From: Prostheceraeus crozeri
Taxonomy: Eukaryota; Platyhelminthes; Polycladida; Euryleptidae
Assembly (NCBI GenBank): GCA_907163375.1
Contig: CAJQUW010009206.1
Span: 1-64,000 of the forward strand
Length of the DNA stretch: 64,000 nt
Direction of reading: 5' to 3'
Positions 28,722 through 40,945 of this stretch are shown here, piece after piece. The notes below the pieces were generated by a model, which was given only the letters and a program-made list of their open reading frames with translations, was not told the origin of the DNA and searched no databases. Position numbers and translations under genes: made by a program. How positions within the stretch are numbered: position 1 is the stretch's first letter; the number at the start of each line of letters is the position of its first letter.

Positions 28722-29060
28722 TCAATATAGGAAAAGCGGCTGTGATTGGCTGCGGTTATTCATTAGGTACTGTGAATGAAGGAATGACTTTATGTACAAT
28801 GATTCAGCAATTTTCGTGTATGGAGTGCGAATGAGAATTTTAAAATTATCTTTATTTGGGATGTGAACATGAAGAGATATTTCGGATGCTGGCCGACCTT
28901 TCACGTGTTCGCTTATCCTAGTGAAAATATGGCGACGGGTTTCACCGACGTAGCATTGACTGCAATGCTCACAAGTATACTTATACACTACGGAAGATAA
29001 TTCATTGAAAGGAATTTTATCTTTATTGCTTATCATGTTTTGTGTTTTGTATGTGTTCAA
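28722..29060 (-). pseudogene. Penelope GIY-YIG endonuclease end
   Basis: About 112 residues with CEHCSQCYVGETRRHIFTRI then SEHVKGRP: the Cys-rich lead and GIY-YIG-type core (here as CYVGET, with downstream Arg and His) of Penelope endonucleases. It nicks target DNA for retroelement insertion. Separated from the reverse transcriptase by about 365 bases with frame breaks (29061-29425). An identical stretch is at 31673-32011. Confidence 0.8.
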
Positions 29061-29425
29061 GGCAATTCTTAAAATACTATTTTCTAAAGCACTATTTATG
29101 TGGCGAATATTACGTTTTATTCGAGAAAGAAGAGTTGAAACATAGGGGAGCTTCCAAAATATTTCAGTTTTTTCGCTAGATTCTATTTTAGTCTTAGGAT
29201 TATCACAACGCTCAAAGACTATTTATTCTATCCGGATGATATCCGTTTTGAATAAAAATATTCCTAACTTTGTTTTTGTTATAATCGCGGTCGGCAGGGA
29301 GACTGCTTAGTTTTTGAGATCTATTGTGCAAGGCTTTAATCGCGTTGTTCTTATAAGAGTCAGGACTGTAGGAGTTGCTATGAGTATACAATAAAGTATT
29401 GGTTTCTTTTGTTATCCAATTGGTT

Positions 29426-30860
29426 TCAAATTTGCCATTTTTTTATGAAAATATTCATATCTAGAAAATTGATAGAGTCATTTATGGGTTCTTCTATCGT
29501 AAATTGAAGAGATGAATTAACAGCATTGAGCTGGTCTAAAAAAGTGCTGGCTTCGGTTCGAGACCGAAAGGCTGCTAAAATATCGTCGACGTACCTAATG
29601 TAAAAGTCCGGCATTTGCATTTTACTTTCTATAATATTTAAAGAGAATTCAGCCATAAGAGGTGCAAGGGAGGATCCAATACTCATTCCTTTTTTTTGAA
29701 GGTAGTTTCTACTGTTGAACAGGAACGGCACATTAGTGCAAGCGAGTTGCAAGAGAGTACGCAAAGTATTATCATTAATAGGAAATCTATCAAAATTGAC
29801 TAAGCTAATTATATGGTCGATAGTGTCATTGACTGGAATATTAGTGAAAAGTTGAACAGCATCGAAACTAACTAAGTAAGGATTTTCATACGGAAAATCG
29901 AAAGAGTTAATTTTTCTTTGAGCTGTAAAGCTATCCTTAGTTGAAAAAGACTTTGGCAAAAAAGGTTTTAGGTGAGCAAGATGCCAGTCGCAAATGTTTT
30001 TGCAGAAGGAGTCAGTCATTGACAGGATCGGTCTCATTGGAGGATCATTGACGTTCTTGTGCAGTTTAGGAAGACCGTAGAGTCTGCTTGGCTGGCAACC
30101 GGTACTTCGCAGCAGCTTGTATTGAGAATCGGTGAGTTGCCTATTGTTCTTGAGTTGGAGTAGCTTGTTGTTGACTTGAGTTTCCTTTGAAATGAAAACA
30201 TTCTTCTTATTGGTTGGAATTTGGGAAAATTCAGGTGACTCGAGCAGTTTCTCCATCTTCTTAATGTACTGGTCTTTGTCCATGAGGACCACGCAATTGC
30301 CTTTGTCCGGTTTTGTGATGTAGAGATCCTTTTCTTTGCAGATGGCCTTGAGAGTCTTCATCATTTGTATGATTTTCCTTGGGATACTTTGCTTCTTCTT
30401 CAATATGAGTCTGATTGTCGACTTGATAAGAAACTTCACGTCTTCTTCTTTTTCTTGTAGTTGTTCGAAGGACTTGATACGCTTGAAAATTGCTTCACCT
30501 TCTATCTTGAGCTTCATCTCGTTCGGTTTGCAGGGCCAACATATTCCAAGACCATATGTCAGCGCCTCCTTCTCCTGATCGGTCAGGACTCTTTTGGACA
30601 GGTTGACGATCCTCAGTTTTGTGGAAGGTTCGGGATCAGCTTCAGCTTGAGAGTGGAATTGTAGATTCTCTAACTTCTTTGAGTGTTGTAGTTTGATTCG
30701 ATCGATTGTTTTGACATTGGAAGATTGACTTAGGACTTGGATGATCGGAAGGACATCTGGTTGGCAGTTACTTTCGAAGGTTCTGAGTGCTTCGTTGGTT
30801 GATTCGACTTTTGCCATATTCTCATTGTGGACTTTGTGGAGGGTTTTGAATGCTTCCGGG
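29426..30860 (-). pseudogene. Penelope reverse transcriptase, interrupted at both ends
   Basis: About 480 residues of one frame. Motifs in order: YITKPDKGNCVVLMD, SRLYGLPKLHK then RPILSM, SFDAVQLFTNIP, KKGMSIGSSLAPLMAEF, and the catalytic FYIRYVDDILAAF. It copies element RNA. The open frame extends to 30940 only because a foldback element (30859-31324) supplies residues; true coding starts inside the gene after MITE insertion. The 3' end stops at 29426 after a T run that is one base shorter here than in the tandem copy (near 29440 against 32390), a frameshift. The missing front part lies at 31326-31587. Confidence 0.85.
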
Positions 30861-31324
30861 ACAACTGGGCCCAAAAAAAAAGTACAAAATGACTCTCCTT
30901 TTTTGACATAAATGTGTTGCACAGACTCTGCTGTACACATAAATGCCCATTTTCGATACTACAATGTCCTTGTCTATAAAATAAACTCATTTTTATGCCA
31001 AAAATCGCATATTTTTATGTACTTTTACAAAGGGCCAAGTGCTTCAAAGGAATAAACTTTTTTCTACATATAAACATGCCATAATAAAGGAAATACATTG
31101 TAGTTATCAAGTTAGTACCTTTTTTAGAAGATTTCGACCTACTTACTTTCTAAAAAATTTTTTTATGAAATTTTTTTTTATTATTTTTTTTAAATGAGTT
31201 TATTTTATAGACAAGGACATTGTAGTATCGAAAATGGGCATTTATGTGTACAGCAGAGTCTGTGCAACACATTTATGTCAAAAAAGGAGAGTCATTTTGT
31301 ACTTTTTTTTGGGCCCAGTTGTCC
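30859..31324. mobile_element. Foldback (MITE) element inside the Penelope gene
   Basis: About 466 bp with long inverted arms of about 135 bp: GGACAACTGGGCCC...CTCCTTTTTTGAC at the left and its complement at the right (about 31190-31324). It splits the Penelope reading frame. The middle (about 31000-31190) is AT-rich with no gene. Target duplication not clear. Confidence 0.85.
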
Positions 31325-31325
31325 C

Positions 31326-31587
31326 CACCCCTTTTGGCTTGCCCTTTCTTTAGAAGACGTTGATGTTGTTTGATCGATCTCGGCAGCCGGCATTTCAAGA
31401 AATTTGGAATAACTTTCAAATCTAGGCAATCCTTTGTAAATTTCTGGTGCAGAATTGCCTTTTCAGATTTGAGATAAAGCTTCTTGTGTTGACGGGCAGT
31501 TGTCTGATGTTCGATCGGCAGTAGCAGCAAGACAGTATTGACAGTGAGAAGCCGTAAGCTTTTGATAGGTTTATTAGCAGCAAACAT
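31326..31587 (-). pseudogene. Front part of the Penelope ORF
   Basis: Contains KLYLKSEKAILHQKFTKDCL, a Lys-rich stretch, then VIPNFLKCRLPRSIKQHQR, the N-terminal pattern of Penelope-type ORFs. It is cut off from the reverse transcriptase by the foldback element. Confidence 0.65.
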
Positions 31588-31633
31588 GTTTCAGTAGGCA
31601 AGCTACCATCATCAGTGACAACGGTCAATAAAC
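31569..31633 (-). ncRNA. Hammerhead ribozyme motif in Penelope terminal repeat (copy 2)
   Basis: Same elements and spacing as 26856-26920, in direct orientation 4713 bp away, as expected for paired terminal repeats. Confidence 0.7.
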
Positions 31634-31672
31634 AAGGATGCAATATATACAGTGCGAATGAGACAAGAAAAA

Positions 31673-32545
31673 TCAATATAGGAAAAGCGGCTGTGATTGG
31701 CTGCGGTTATTCATTAGGTACTGTGAATGAAGGAATGACTTTATGTACAATGATTCAGCAATTTTCGTGTATGGAGTGCGAATGAGAATTTTAAAATTAT
31801 CTTTATTTGGGATGTGAACATGAAGAGATATTTCGGATGCTGGCCGACCTTTCACGTGTTCGCTTATCCTAGTGAAAATATGGCGACGGGTTTCACCGAC
31901 GTAGCATTGACTGCAATGCTCACAAGTATACTTATACACTACGGAAGATAATTCATTGAAAGGAATTTTATCTTTATTGCTTATCATGTTTTGTGTTTTG
32001 TATGTGTTCAAGGCAATTCTTAAAATACTATTTTCTAAAGCACTATTTATGTGGCGAATATTACGTTTTATTCGAGAAAGAAGAGTTGAAACATAGGGGA
32101 GCTTCCAAAATATTTCAGTTTTTTCGCTAGATTCTATTTTAGTCTTAGGATTATCACAACGCTCAAAGACTATTTATTCTATCCGGATGATATCCGTTTT
32201 GAATAAAAATATTCCTAACTTTGTTTTTGTTATAATCGCGGTCGGCAGGGAGACTGCTTAGTTTTTGAGATCTATTGTACAAGGCTTTAATCGCGTTGTT
32301 CTTATAAGAGTCAGGACTGTAGGAGTTGCTATGAGTATACAATAAAGTATTGGTTTCTTTTGTTATCCAATTGGTTTCAAATTTGCCATTTTTTTAATGA
32401 AAATATTCATATCTAGAAAATTGATAGAGTCATTTATGGGTTCTTCTATCGTAAATTGAAGAGATGAATTAACAGCATTGAGCTGGTCTAAAAAAGTGAG
32501 GGCTTCGGTTCGAGACCGAAAGACTTGTTTATTGACCGTTGTCAC
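31673..32545 (-). pseudogene. Truncated tandem Penelope copy
   Basis: Repeats the 3' part of the element: reverse-transcriptase tail (32545-32363) and the GIY-YIG end (32011-31673). It is 5'-truncated, which is usual for Penelope tandem arrays, and lacks the mariner insertion. Confidence 0.85.
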
Positions 32546-32591
32546 TGATGATGGTAGCTTGCCTACTGAAACATGTTTGCTGCTAATAAAC
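32527..32591 (+). ncRNA. Hammerhead ribozyme motif in inverted Penelope tail (copy 3)
   Basis: Plus-strand copy with CTGATGA 32545-32551, GAAAC 32568-32572 and outer stem GTTTATT (32527-32533)/AATAAAC (32585-32591). Confidence 0.7.
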
Positions 32592-32935
32592 CTATCAAAA
32601 TACTACAAAGATTCATGAGCATTTTATTTGTTATTGAAAATGACATTCTATTAACTTCGTTACAAAAAACTTCTAAACATTTTTTCATTAAGAATCTCCG
32701 TTAAAGAAGAGATGAAACTTCCTTCGAAAACAAGGTCACAGATGCGATATTTTGTTGCTCCACATTCAGCAATTTTTTGGAGAAGCTTGAACATAAAATA
32801 ACAGAAGTCCTGAAATCCTCGCTTACATGGAGAGATGTCCACATGCATAAGAAATTTAAGCATACATTATATTTAAAACTTGTCAAGTATCAGTGCTACA
32901 GGGGCTCGTCAGTGCGACTCGGAATTACCGCAGAA

Positions 32936-33830
32936 CATCTAACTGTAGGTAGATGGTGTTTCAATGGGCTCTCCCATTGCACCAATTTTGATTATTTTAT
33001 TTATGGCAACTCTGGAACAAACATGGATGAACGAATCCCATTTATATACTATTATACTCTTTTATACTATTACCGATGCGTAGATGACTGCATATGTGTA
33101 TTTGATTCAATAAATAAAATTAATGAATTTCATAGCTTTTTAATTAACCAACACCCTAATCTAAAATTCACAACCGAGATTGGCAATTGTTCCTTAACAT
33201 TAAATTGATGACTTCCATAACATGCAAAGCAAAAAAAATCATATTGACGAGATACACAGATTGACAACAGATCTAATGCAGAAGATTGGATATCTACAAA
33301 GAATAAAAGACACTCTCCCGACGAAGGAATCGAACCGAAGTCTGCTTCGGAGACGAGCTCGCACCTTCTTCACTAGGCCACGCAGACAGTGCAAAAGTAA
33401 AGTGAGTGAAGGCAGAAGTCATCTCCAAGTGATATCCCAATCATTGCAATTACGAAAACTTAGACCATAAATGATGTTTGATGATGTGCATGTTGTTTTA
33501 GCAGCTTTGATGTTTTAAGAAAGTCCAGTGATAGGCGATAACACTTCAGTTGTAGTTGAGAGTATGGCGCAGGTTTTGCGGCGTGAGTTATTGCAGGATG
33601 AAACGATGCCAATGTTGTTAAATGACGCATCCAATGAGTCTTCACTCATTTTACTAGAATGTGCATTATACAATTTTTTACATGTAGGAGAAACCCAAAG
33701 AAGTTTGAGAGAAAGAATGACAGAACATCGATTTGACGTCCGCCATGGAGATGAAGAAAGGGTGGTTTCTCATCATTGTATCGAACATCAACACCTGGAA
33801 GAAGATTAAAGGGTGACAATAGTGAAAGAA
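32936..33830 (+). pseudogene. Older Penelope-type relic
   Basis: Scattered + strand pieces: a reverse-transcriptase fragment (about 33060-33205) with YYRCVDDCICVFDS, where the usual YVDD reads CVDD, and a GIY-YIG fragment (about 33650-33807) with LHVGETQRSLRERMTEHR. Frames are broken between them. Different sequence from the 26.8-32.6 kb element. Confidence 0.65.
33313..33388 (-). repeat. tRNA-derived SINE-like unit
   Basis: On the minus strand a box-A-like TGGCCTAGTGA (33370-33380) and a perfect box B GGTTCGATTCC (33326-33336) in tRNA-like spacing. The acceptor and T stems do not pair properly, so it is a SINE head rather than a tRNA gene. Confidence 0.55.
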
Positions 33831-36800
33831 ATAAAAGGAAATCATCAACAACGAAAGGTGGAGGAACTGAAATTCATTAGCCAACTAATGACTGACTGGC
33901 CGGCCTCATAGCCTTAATATGCAGCATGTGCTATCAGAAGTCAGCAATCTATGAACCTGAATCTCATACTTCCCTATGACTTTTGTGATTTCTATTTTTA
34001 TGATATAGAATATCTTGGAATATATCATAGGTAGTCTATGCATGCATATATTGGATTTTTTTAAAACTGTTTGTCGTTTAAAATTGTAGGGACTAAATGT
34101 CCTCTTTTTATATTTCTCCTGATGAAGATTGGTCAATCTCTGTCATCTTGTTGCCAATTAAAACCGGTAGAGACTAAATAATTATTTGATTTTTGCGACG
34201 TTTTGAAAACCTGAACTCCTTCTAGAACCCTGGCGCATGCCAAACAAGTCCTGAATGTTTTACTGTTAACTTTCACACCGTTAAGACGATTCTGTAAATA
34301 GGATGTCGTTAGGTTAACAGCGAATTTATGGAGCTTTTCCAAAAGCGATTTCTGATGTATACGGTCGATAGCGCATCGTTGATCAGATCCGTCGCCTCTG
34401 GAGTGCTAGTGTCATCACATGCGCAGACGATCTAGCGATTTGAGTAAAATGTAGTAGAGATGGCTTCCAAGACAAATAAATTCTTTATAATCAATCTTAT
34501 TGCGTGGAAGATGAGTGGAATCGAATATCTAAAGAACTAGTGACATGCACGCGGGAACGATTTTTCGGTAAGGGGGTATAAAGTTTCAAGTGTTGCAAAA
34601 CGAATTTTTAGGCGGTTAACGGAGCCATACCACTCACTCTGGCCTGGGACAAATTGCATTCGTCGAGGATGAAACTCTGATATTTCCTTTACTATATTTT
34701 TTGCATTCAAGCTGAATCTTGTTATTAAGTTTTGACTTCAGTTTTTTTTATAATTATGGCTTCCTGCTATCTTGAGTATAGGTTCGATGAAGCATAGGCT
34801 CACTCTCCAAAGTAAAACATAAGTTCCATAACAACATGCATGTCACCCACATTTTATTATGGCAGTGTAGATATAAACATTTTTTCATTTTATTGTGGCC
34901 ATTCGAATTGGCTTGTGCTTTGACACGATTACTTCTAGTTGTTTCAGTTGCTAGGAAGCAGGGATATATTTTTCCAACAACACTTCCACCTTGGGAATTT
35001 TTTAAGCCACCTGTTTGCTTAATAAATATCATTTTTGAGTGTTTGACACATAGGCCCATGTATCAATTTGACGTTTTCTACATCAAAATGCCTTAGTTTC
35101 ATCAATAATCATTTTAGTCATTTTCATCGGAATCTTTTACTCTTTTTTTTCGGTAATATGCAAATACGTGACAGACAACTGCATCACAGAATGCAACTAG
35201 AATGATTTTACAATATACATACGCTGTATTACTATGATGTTGGATATAACAGTCGAAGGTTGGAATAAGAAGACAAGTCATTCTAGCTGCATTTTGTGAT
35301 GTAGTTGTCTATCACGTATTTGACCTATATTACCTAGAAAAAGATTGAAAGATTAAAAACAGAGTTTACCCCGCTTTAATAATTCTTCAACATTTTATGT
35401 CTTCATTTCCAACAAATGTGAAATGAAATTACAGTCATCGTCCAAAGTTTGTGCACACCTGCCATCTCAGAATATTTAAAACCAGAAATTCAGCTTTCGT
35501 CAAATCATTGTGAGTTAATTACAAAATTGGCCTACATGTCAAGACAATGTGAATAATGCAAGCAATTTGCAAAGCACTTGCTGCTCAAAAACAATTGGTG
35601 GATTTAGATTTAGGGCAGTTCATAATAATCCGAAGCGCAATGCCCTCATACAACTGAGAGTTGAAAGAAAACCAGCAAAGATCGAAGGGGTTTTACGGTT
35701 GAAGTTGTTGGAATAAAATGTCTCTATCACTTGAAGTTCGAGGCATGAAATCTGCCTCTTAAGATTTGATGAGCAACATGAAAACATTCAGAAAACATGA
35801 TGGCAAGCTGTTGTGTGTTATATTGTATCAGGTTAGGAGATATCAATTTTAGAGAATTTCTGTATTCTGCAAATGTTGCCTCGAAATATTAAGTTCTGCT
35901 ATTGTTTTCCTTTTTCAAATACTGTTTATGCATACAGGCTACTACTTGCTGTCAGTAGTATGGTAACCATCGCAACGAAATATTATTCATAGTGCTGTAA
36001 ATATTGCTTCGTTGCTGTTATATGAGAGGAGAGATCTGATTTGAATAGAAACTGAAAACATTTTAAAGTTTCGCGTTGTTTGCAATTTGGCGTGATCAGA
36101 CACAAGGAATGAGCTATGTAAGCTTCGGTCTCAAACAAAATTCATTTTTTGTCTGTTTTATCTCTAGGATCCCGCCAGAAGATTGCAGTTTATCAAAGTC
36201 ACGGATATCCTTCCTTCACTCACAGATCTATCAATAATGATCGTGTGGCACCAACAATAATGAAGTCAATAATTCAATAATTTAGTCAATTAATTAAATC
36301 GGTGTTTTAAAAGCACTTTTAATAATTTCGAAATGTTCATAATTCTCCTTGTGTGGACAAATAATAAATTATTTCTTTTTTATTAGCTAGAAGCAGTATT
36401 TGCAGGGGCACGATTTATTGCCATACCGGTTTCAAATACTGCGGCATCCATCATCAGTTGCGATAATGCAACAAGAGGACAGGATTATACAATTTGGACA
36501 TGAAATCGATGATGAGCACATTTTAAAAGATGACCTTGAAAGTCGCAAGGCAAGAGTAGAAATATATAATCAACAGGATGGTCTGTCGGTGGACAAAGAA
36601 ACATAGTTGGTCACGCATTATCATTGTCGGAAAACTATTCGTGAGCAAACATAGAGATAGAATTGGCCACCAACTAAAATTAATGTGAAAGTTTGGATGA
36701 AATTTAATTGGCTTCGGCGACATTTTGTGAGGTTTTGGCAACATTTACTTTAGTTGGTGACCAAATCTTTCTCTATGTTTGCTGACAGATGCTTCGCTGT

Positions 36801-37370
36801 CAATTGTAATACGTAGCCCATGCTATTTCTAAGCTCGCTAAAGATGAAGGTCGCGTCGGGTTTCATGAATTTTTGAACCCTGAATGGTAAGCCAACCCGA
36901 CTAATTCGATAGAATATAGATGATGGTAAAACTACAAAAACATGAGAAAGAATTCGAAGAGATATTCCATGATAGTGTTATTCACTGATGCATAGTGTTC
37001 AGGCAATCCCTTATAAACAACCTACACCTTCTCCATGATCACCTACCTTTTGTTTCTAATTGTATAGCCAAAGACTTATACTGCCACCAACACACAGACT
37101 GAATTCATTCTTATTCTAAAGTGCCATGTTGCTCGATGCTTCTCTGGCTTCGTCCAAACAATCACGACATACTTGTTACTTTTTGACTTTATCTTCTTAA
37201 ACTACTTGATATTCATGTTATATTACTATTATACTGCATGTGTATGTCAAAAGTCAAAAGTCAAAAGTTGTTTATTTCCAAAAAACATTGGAAAACAATA
37301 TTACGATGCTAAGGTCGGGTTGAATACATTCAAATACAGCTTGCGGTCAGTGCTGCAGAAAAAAAAATAA
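33831..37370. other. Gene-free stretch with foldback elements
   Basis: No gene is supported. About 35140-35343 is a palindromic element (CGGTAATATGCAAATACGTGA at one end, its diverged complement at the other). About 35428 shows a single Tc1-like end (ACAGTCATCGTCCAAAGTTT). About 36640-36786 is a foldback with arms around CAAACATAGAGATAGAATTGG. A hammerhead-like relic lies near 36432-36464. (GTCAAAA)n is at about 37246-37270. The rest is unremarkable. Confidence 0.5.
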
Positions 37371-38074
37371 GCAGATCAGGAAGGAAAGGAATCAATCATT
37401 GAGCATTTATCTATATTTCAGTTTGTTTCTATAACTGCCTGTTACAAAATCTAATTCATGATTCTTTGTCCTAAATTTTAGTAACATATTTATGTCATTG
37501 CAATCGATATTAAAATTCAGATATGATTTTAAGGTTTCCTCAAACTGGCATAGTTCTAGATACGTCAGACCAGAATGGCTCTCTTTTGATGTAGATATCC
37601 ATTTTCCCTGTTGTATTGACATATTCGGTCTTTTGCAATTCTCAAGTATGCTTTTTTATCAGCCGTTAGCTGTTCATCCCATAGCTTTGGCAGGTTTAGT
37701 TTTGTAAGTAATCTGTTTATTCTCCAACACCATGTGTATCTACTCTCACTTCCATTTGATATCATATGGAGATATATAGCTTTATATACCTGTTTAATTA
37801 AGCTATTTCCCTCATTTGTAATTAATCTTATCCAAAGACAGATCGCAGCTTTATAGAAATGAATATCCATAGGACGTATTCCAAATTCACCGATTAAGCA
37901 ATAACTTGTTATACTCGGCTTTAAGTGATACTATCGTTTATAAAACTGGTATTGAATCTGATCAAAACTCTTCAGGTTATCGAAAAAACAAAATTCGGTA
38001 CAGTATTTCATTCTAGACAGTGCAAGCATTTCAAAGGTATTTTTCAAAATTTCACCAAAAACTTGTTCAAATTC

Positions 38075-38536
38075 TTAAAGTTGTTTAGCCGTGAGATAAA
38101 CTGCTTGTTTACCTTTAGCCATCAATTGTTCTAAATGATATCTATTATTTTTCGATATCCACATTCCTAGATACTTATATTTATCAACCACTTCAATGGA
38201 TATCTGCTTACCATTGAGACTAACTTCAAATTGGTCTGTATTTGTAGTGAAATTTTCAGTCATGATTTTGGTTTTTTCATAATTTATGTAAAGGCCATTT
38301 TCTGTACACAATTTGCAAAGTATTTTAAACTGACTATTCAAACCTCGCATACTTTCACTCATTAAAAGTATATCATCCGCATATATGAGTGATGACAGTT
38401 CCAAATCAAAAAGTCGAACAGGATCAATTTCATCTTTACTAGCATTTAAGGTATCAATGAAATCATTTATATAAATGCTACGAGTAAATAGGGTTGGTGA
38501 TAGTACGTCTCCTTGTGGAATTATCAAGATTATCAA
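38075..38536 (-). pseudogene. LINE reverse-transcriptase core fragment
   Basis: GDVLSPTLF, IYADDILLMSES (catalytic YADD) and GLYINYEKTKIM, with a later YKYLGMWI: the palm and thumb start of a non-LTR reverse transcriptase. Earlier RT motifs are absent. Confidence 0.8.
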
Positions 38537-38549
38537 TGCACTTTTGTCC

Positions 38550-40020
38550 TTAGAACAATTTTGGCATACAACTGTAGGATAAGCATGTATTGCTTGATAA
38601 CTTTAGATCATTGATTACTATATGAGTATGGAAATCTGAAGCCTTCTCTGTGCTTCTCTTATGTTTAATATTCTTAACATCTATATTTTCATTAATCAGC
38701 TGCCAATAACTTTTGTGATCATTATTTTCCCGTGCATTTTTTAGACCTATTAGTCCATTTTTCTTTTCCTTTCTTCTGTCTGCCTTTACCTTTTTATTCA
38801 GATTCCTTTTACTCTCCATTAGTCGATTTAAGTTTTCAGTTGTAGGGAATTTTTTCCATCGAGAAACTATTTTCCTATAATGCTTTCTTAATGTTCGTGT
38901 TTCGCTAGGGAGAACAATTTTCCGAATTGGTTTTCTATTGGTTTTTATGCAAAGTGAGTTAATTTGGCATAATTTATTAAATACATTGTCAACGGATAAA
39001 TCCTTTTCCAGAATTTGATTATTTAAGTCTTTACACTTTCTTGTAAACATGACGTGATCAAAAACCGTGTCTTTGTCCCATTTATACGGCTCTATCCATT
39101 TAGCACGATTATAATTTTGATCAGACGACTGTTTTAGTTCTTTAAATTCTGACTTTAATTCAATTTGGAATTTTATTTGCATTGGAGCGTGGTCCGTATA
39201 AATAACTAGTTGCATTATTTCAAAAGAAGTAAGATAATTTATCATTGATTCTGAAATTGGAAGGCAGTCAATCACGGATTTGCGCATCTCATTATTTTGA
39301 TTTCTATAGTATGTGCATCTACCTTTAGAATGATTTTTTAATCTGTCATTGGTAATTATTAGAGAGGTTTCATTACAGAAATTAATTATATATTTACCCA
39401 TTGCATTTACTATTTGATCTTCCGATTCTCTATCTTGAAGTGCAGAATTAGTATGATTTGTTTCATTTCCAATGCGATCATTAAAATCTCCGATCATTAT
39501 AATGCTCTTCATTTTAAATTGAATCATGTACTGTTTAATTCTCGATCTTTGTATTTTGAATCGCGATTATCCACATAATAAATAATCAAGAATATGTCTT
39601 CTAAATGATCCCAATGCATGCTGTTTAATTTGAGTATTTGGAGATTTCCTCGTTCTTTAATCAAGCTTTCAACATTTAGCAGAGAAATATTATCACCCTC
39701 TTTTACATAAACAGAAACGCCTTTTATATTTCTTCCGCGACTAATATTCTTTTTTATTGTCGTGCGAAAAGCGTGGCAATTTTCTAACACTGATTGATCT
39801 TGAGTATCACTAAAATGTGTTTCTGTTAAACATATTATATTAGCCCTTTGGATATCATGTATGAAAAAATCATTTTAATTTTATCGCTATTCAATCCGTT
39901 AATGTTTACATAGAATAATAATTGTATTTCCATATATTTCTTCAGTTTCTTTCCAGCAGTCATTATTTCATCCTCTCCTTCCTTTAGTTCATCAAAGATA
40001 CCGATTTTCATCATAGTCAT
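38550..40020 (-). pseudogene. LINE ORF2 endonuclease region, broken
   Basis: Three pieces: an N-terminal LLFYVNINGLNSDKI start pattern (APE endonuclease beginning), a middle piece, and a piece with IIMIGDFNDRIG and a later YTDHAPM segment. These are the expected Asp-Asn and Asp-His catalytic blocks. Frames shift between the pieces. Confidence 0.7.
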
Positions 40021-40943
40021 AGAGTGTTGAGTGATTTATGCAACTATTGTTGTCTGTTCTGCAATGATTGTTTCTTTGCTCATGTTGATTTGGTGATTGT
40101 GGTCTGATTCTCTCGTCAGGGAATTGATCGTATTCTCTTCGGTGATTTCTGTTGTAGTATTGCTGTTGTCGTCTGTCGTATGTTCGTTGCTCACGGTATG
40201 AATACCTTGTGTATCTGCTTTCACATACCCATTCATATCTTCTGCCATATTCAGCATTTCTCCTTTGTCTTTGATGCTGCATTGGTCTTCGGTATTGTTG
40301 TAGGTGCATTCTTCGGTGTGGTCTTGCATAGTGGTTGGTGTTGAACCAGCAATTCCAGGAAAGGTGCCCATGTCTTCCACACATATAACATGATCGCAAG
40401 GATTTTGACCTTTGAGTATGTCTTTGTGGATACTCTTGTTGATCCGAATGTTGAACTTCTTGCTGTTGTGTTTGCTGCTTTGCTTCAGTTTGTCGTTGCT
40501 CTATTTGTAGAAGTTTGGGTGAAGCATTTGCCGGTAGGAATTTTGGGTGACGTGCATTTGGTGGGCTTTGTTTTCCCTTTCTGTTTTTCCTTTTGTTTTC
40601 CCCGATTCTGCTTGTTTTTGTGTCATTCAATGTGCTTCGTTATGTTTTGTATGTCTGTGGGATAGTTATTATGCATACAAGTTTCACATGTAAATTTGCG
40701 TTTAGTTTTTATGTACTTGACAAACTCATACGATGGTAAATTCGTACAATGTGCATGAAAAAATGTATCGCACTTTTCACAAGCTAGTTGAATATCCAGT
40801 TCAGATACGAAATCTTCGCAAACTTCACATCTTCGATCGCTTGGCTTGTTCGGAGATATTGGGCCGTATTCCAGAACCTCCCTTAATTTTTCTCGCAAGG
40901 CCACCTTGACCAAGGGAGGCATTTCCAAGGTGCCCTTATTCAA
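39992..40943 (-). pseudogene. LINE ORF1 with PHD finger and CCHC knuckle
   Basis: Two overlapping frames joined by a probable frameshift near 40625. The first carries a Cys4-His-Cys3 PHD-like finger; the second is Gln/Arg-rich with CYMCGRHGHLSWNC. It would bind element RNA. Upstream, at about 40875-41000, are two diverged GTATTCCAGAAC-type repeats, possibly the LINE 5' region. Confidence 0.65.
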
Positions 40944-40945
40944 GG

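Larger units (their letters stand above)
26822..32601 (-). mobile_element. Penelope-like retroelement, with a partial tandem copy and inverted tail
   Basis: Inserted with a 12-bp target duplication ACTACAAAGATT (26810-26821 and 32602-32613); the right arm has the empty site near 45174-45185. On the minus strand: terminal repeat with hammerhead (31569-31633), a broken N-terminal ORF (31587-31326), reverse transcriptase (about 30860-29426), a GIY-YIG endonuclease end (29060-28722) and a second terminal repeat (26856-26920). Upstream lies a truncated tandem copy (32545-31640, with its own endonuclease end at 32011-31673) and then an inverted terminal-repeat tail (32527-32591, +). This arrangement is typical of Penelope elements. 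A mariner-type element and a foldback element have inserted into it. Confidence 0.9.
21530..32935 (+). repeat. Left arm of large inverted duplication
   Basis: From about 21530 the sequence matches the reverse complement of about 53103 leftward. This runs through the lectin gene (22488-23273), the block around 23870-24190 (against 47820-48060), 24360-25040 (against 45640-46770) and 26400-26809 (against 45185-45540), then resumes at 32614-32935 (against 44860-45174). Interruptions unique to this arm are about 25060-26440 (including the transposon at 25453-26395) and 26822-32601 (Penelope-like element). The arms have clearly diverged by substitutions and indels. Confidence 0.85.
37400..40945 (-). 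mobile_element. Decayed non-LTR retrotransposon (LINE)
   Basis: Minus-strand order fits a LINE: ORF1 with a PHD finger (CEVCEDFVSELDIQLACEKC, 40943-40623) and, in the next frame, a CCHC knuckle (CYMCGRHGHLSWNC, within 40630-39992); then an APE-type endonuclease (pieces 40020-39835, 39790-39524, and 39527-38550 with IGDFNDRIG); then the reverse-transcriptase half with PQGDVLSPTLF and IYADDILLMSES (38536-38075); then a C-terminal tail (37870-37407). Frameshifts break it at several points. A large part of the RT fingers/palm seems deleted near 38540, because the endonuclease linker is followed almost directly by the PQGD motif. Clade not assigned. Confidence 0.8.

Noticed and set aside
33313..33388. 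Possible tRNA gene
   Set aside because: Box A and B are present but acceptor and T stems do not pair; a SINE head explains it better.
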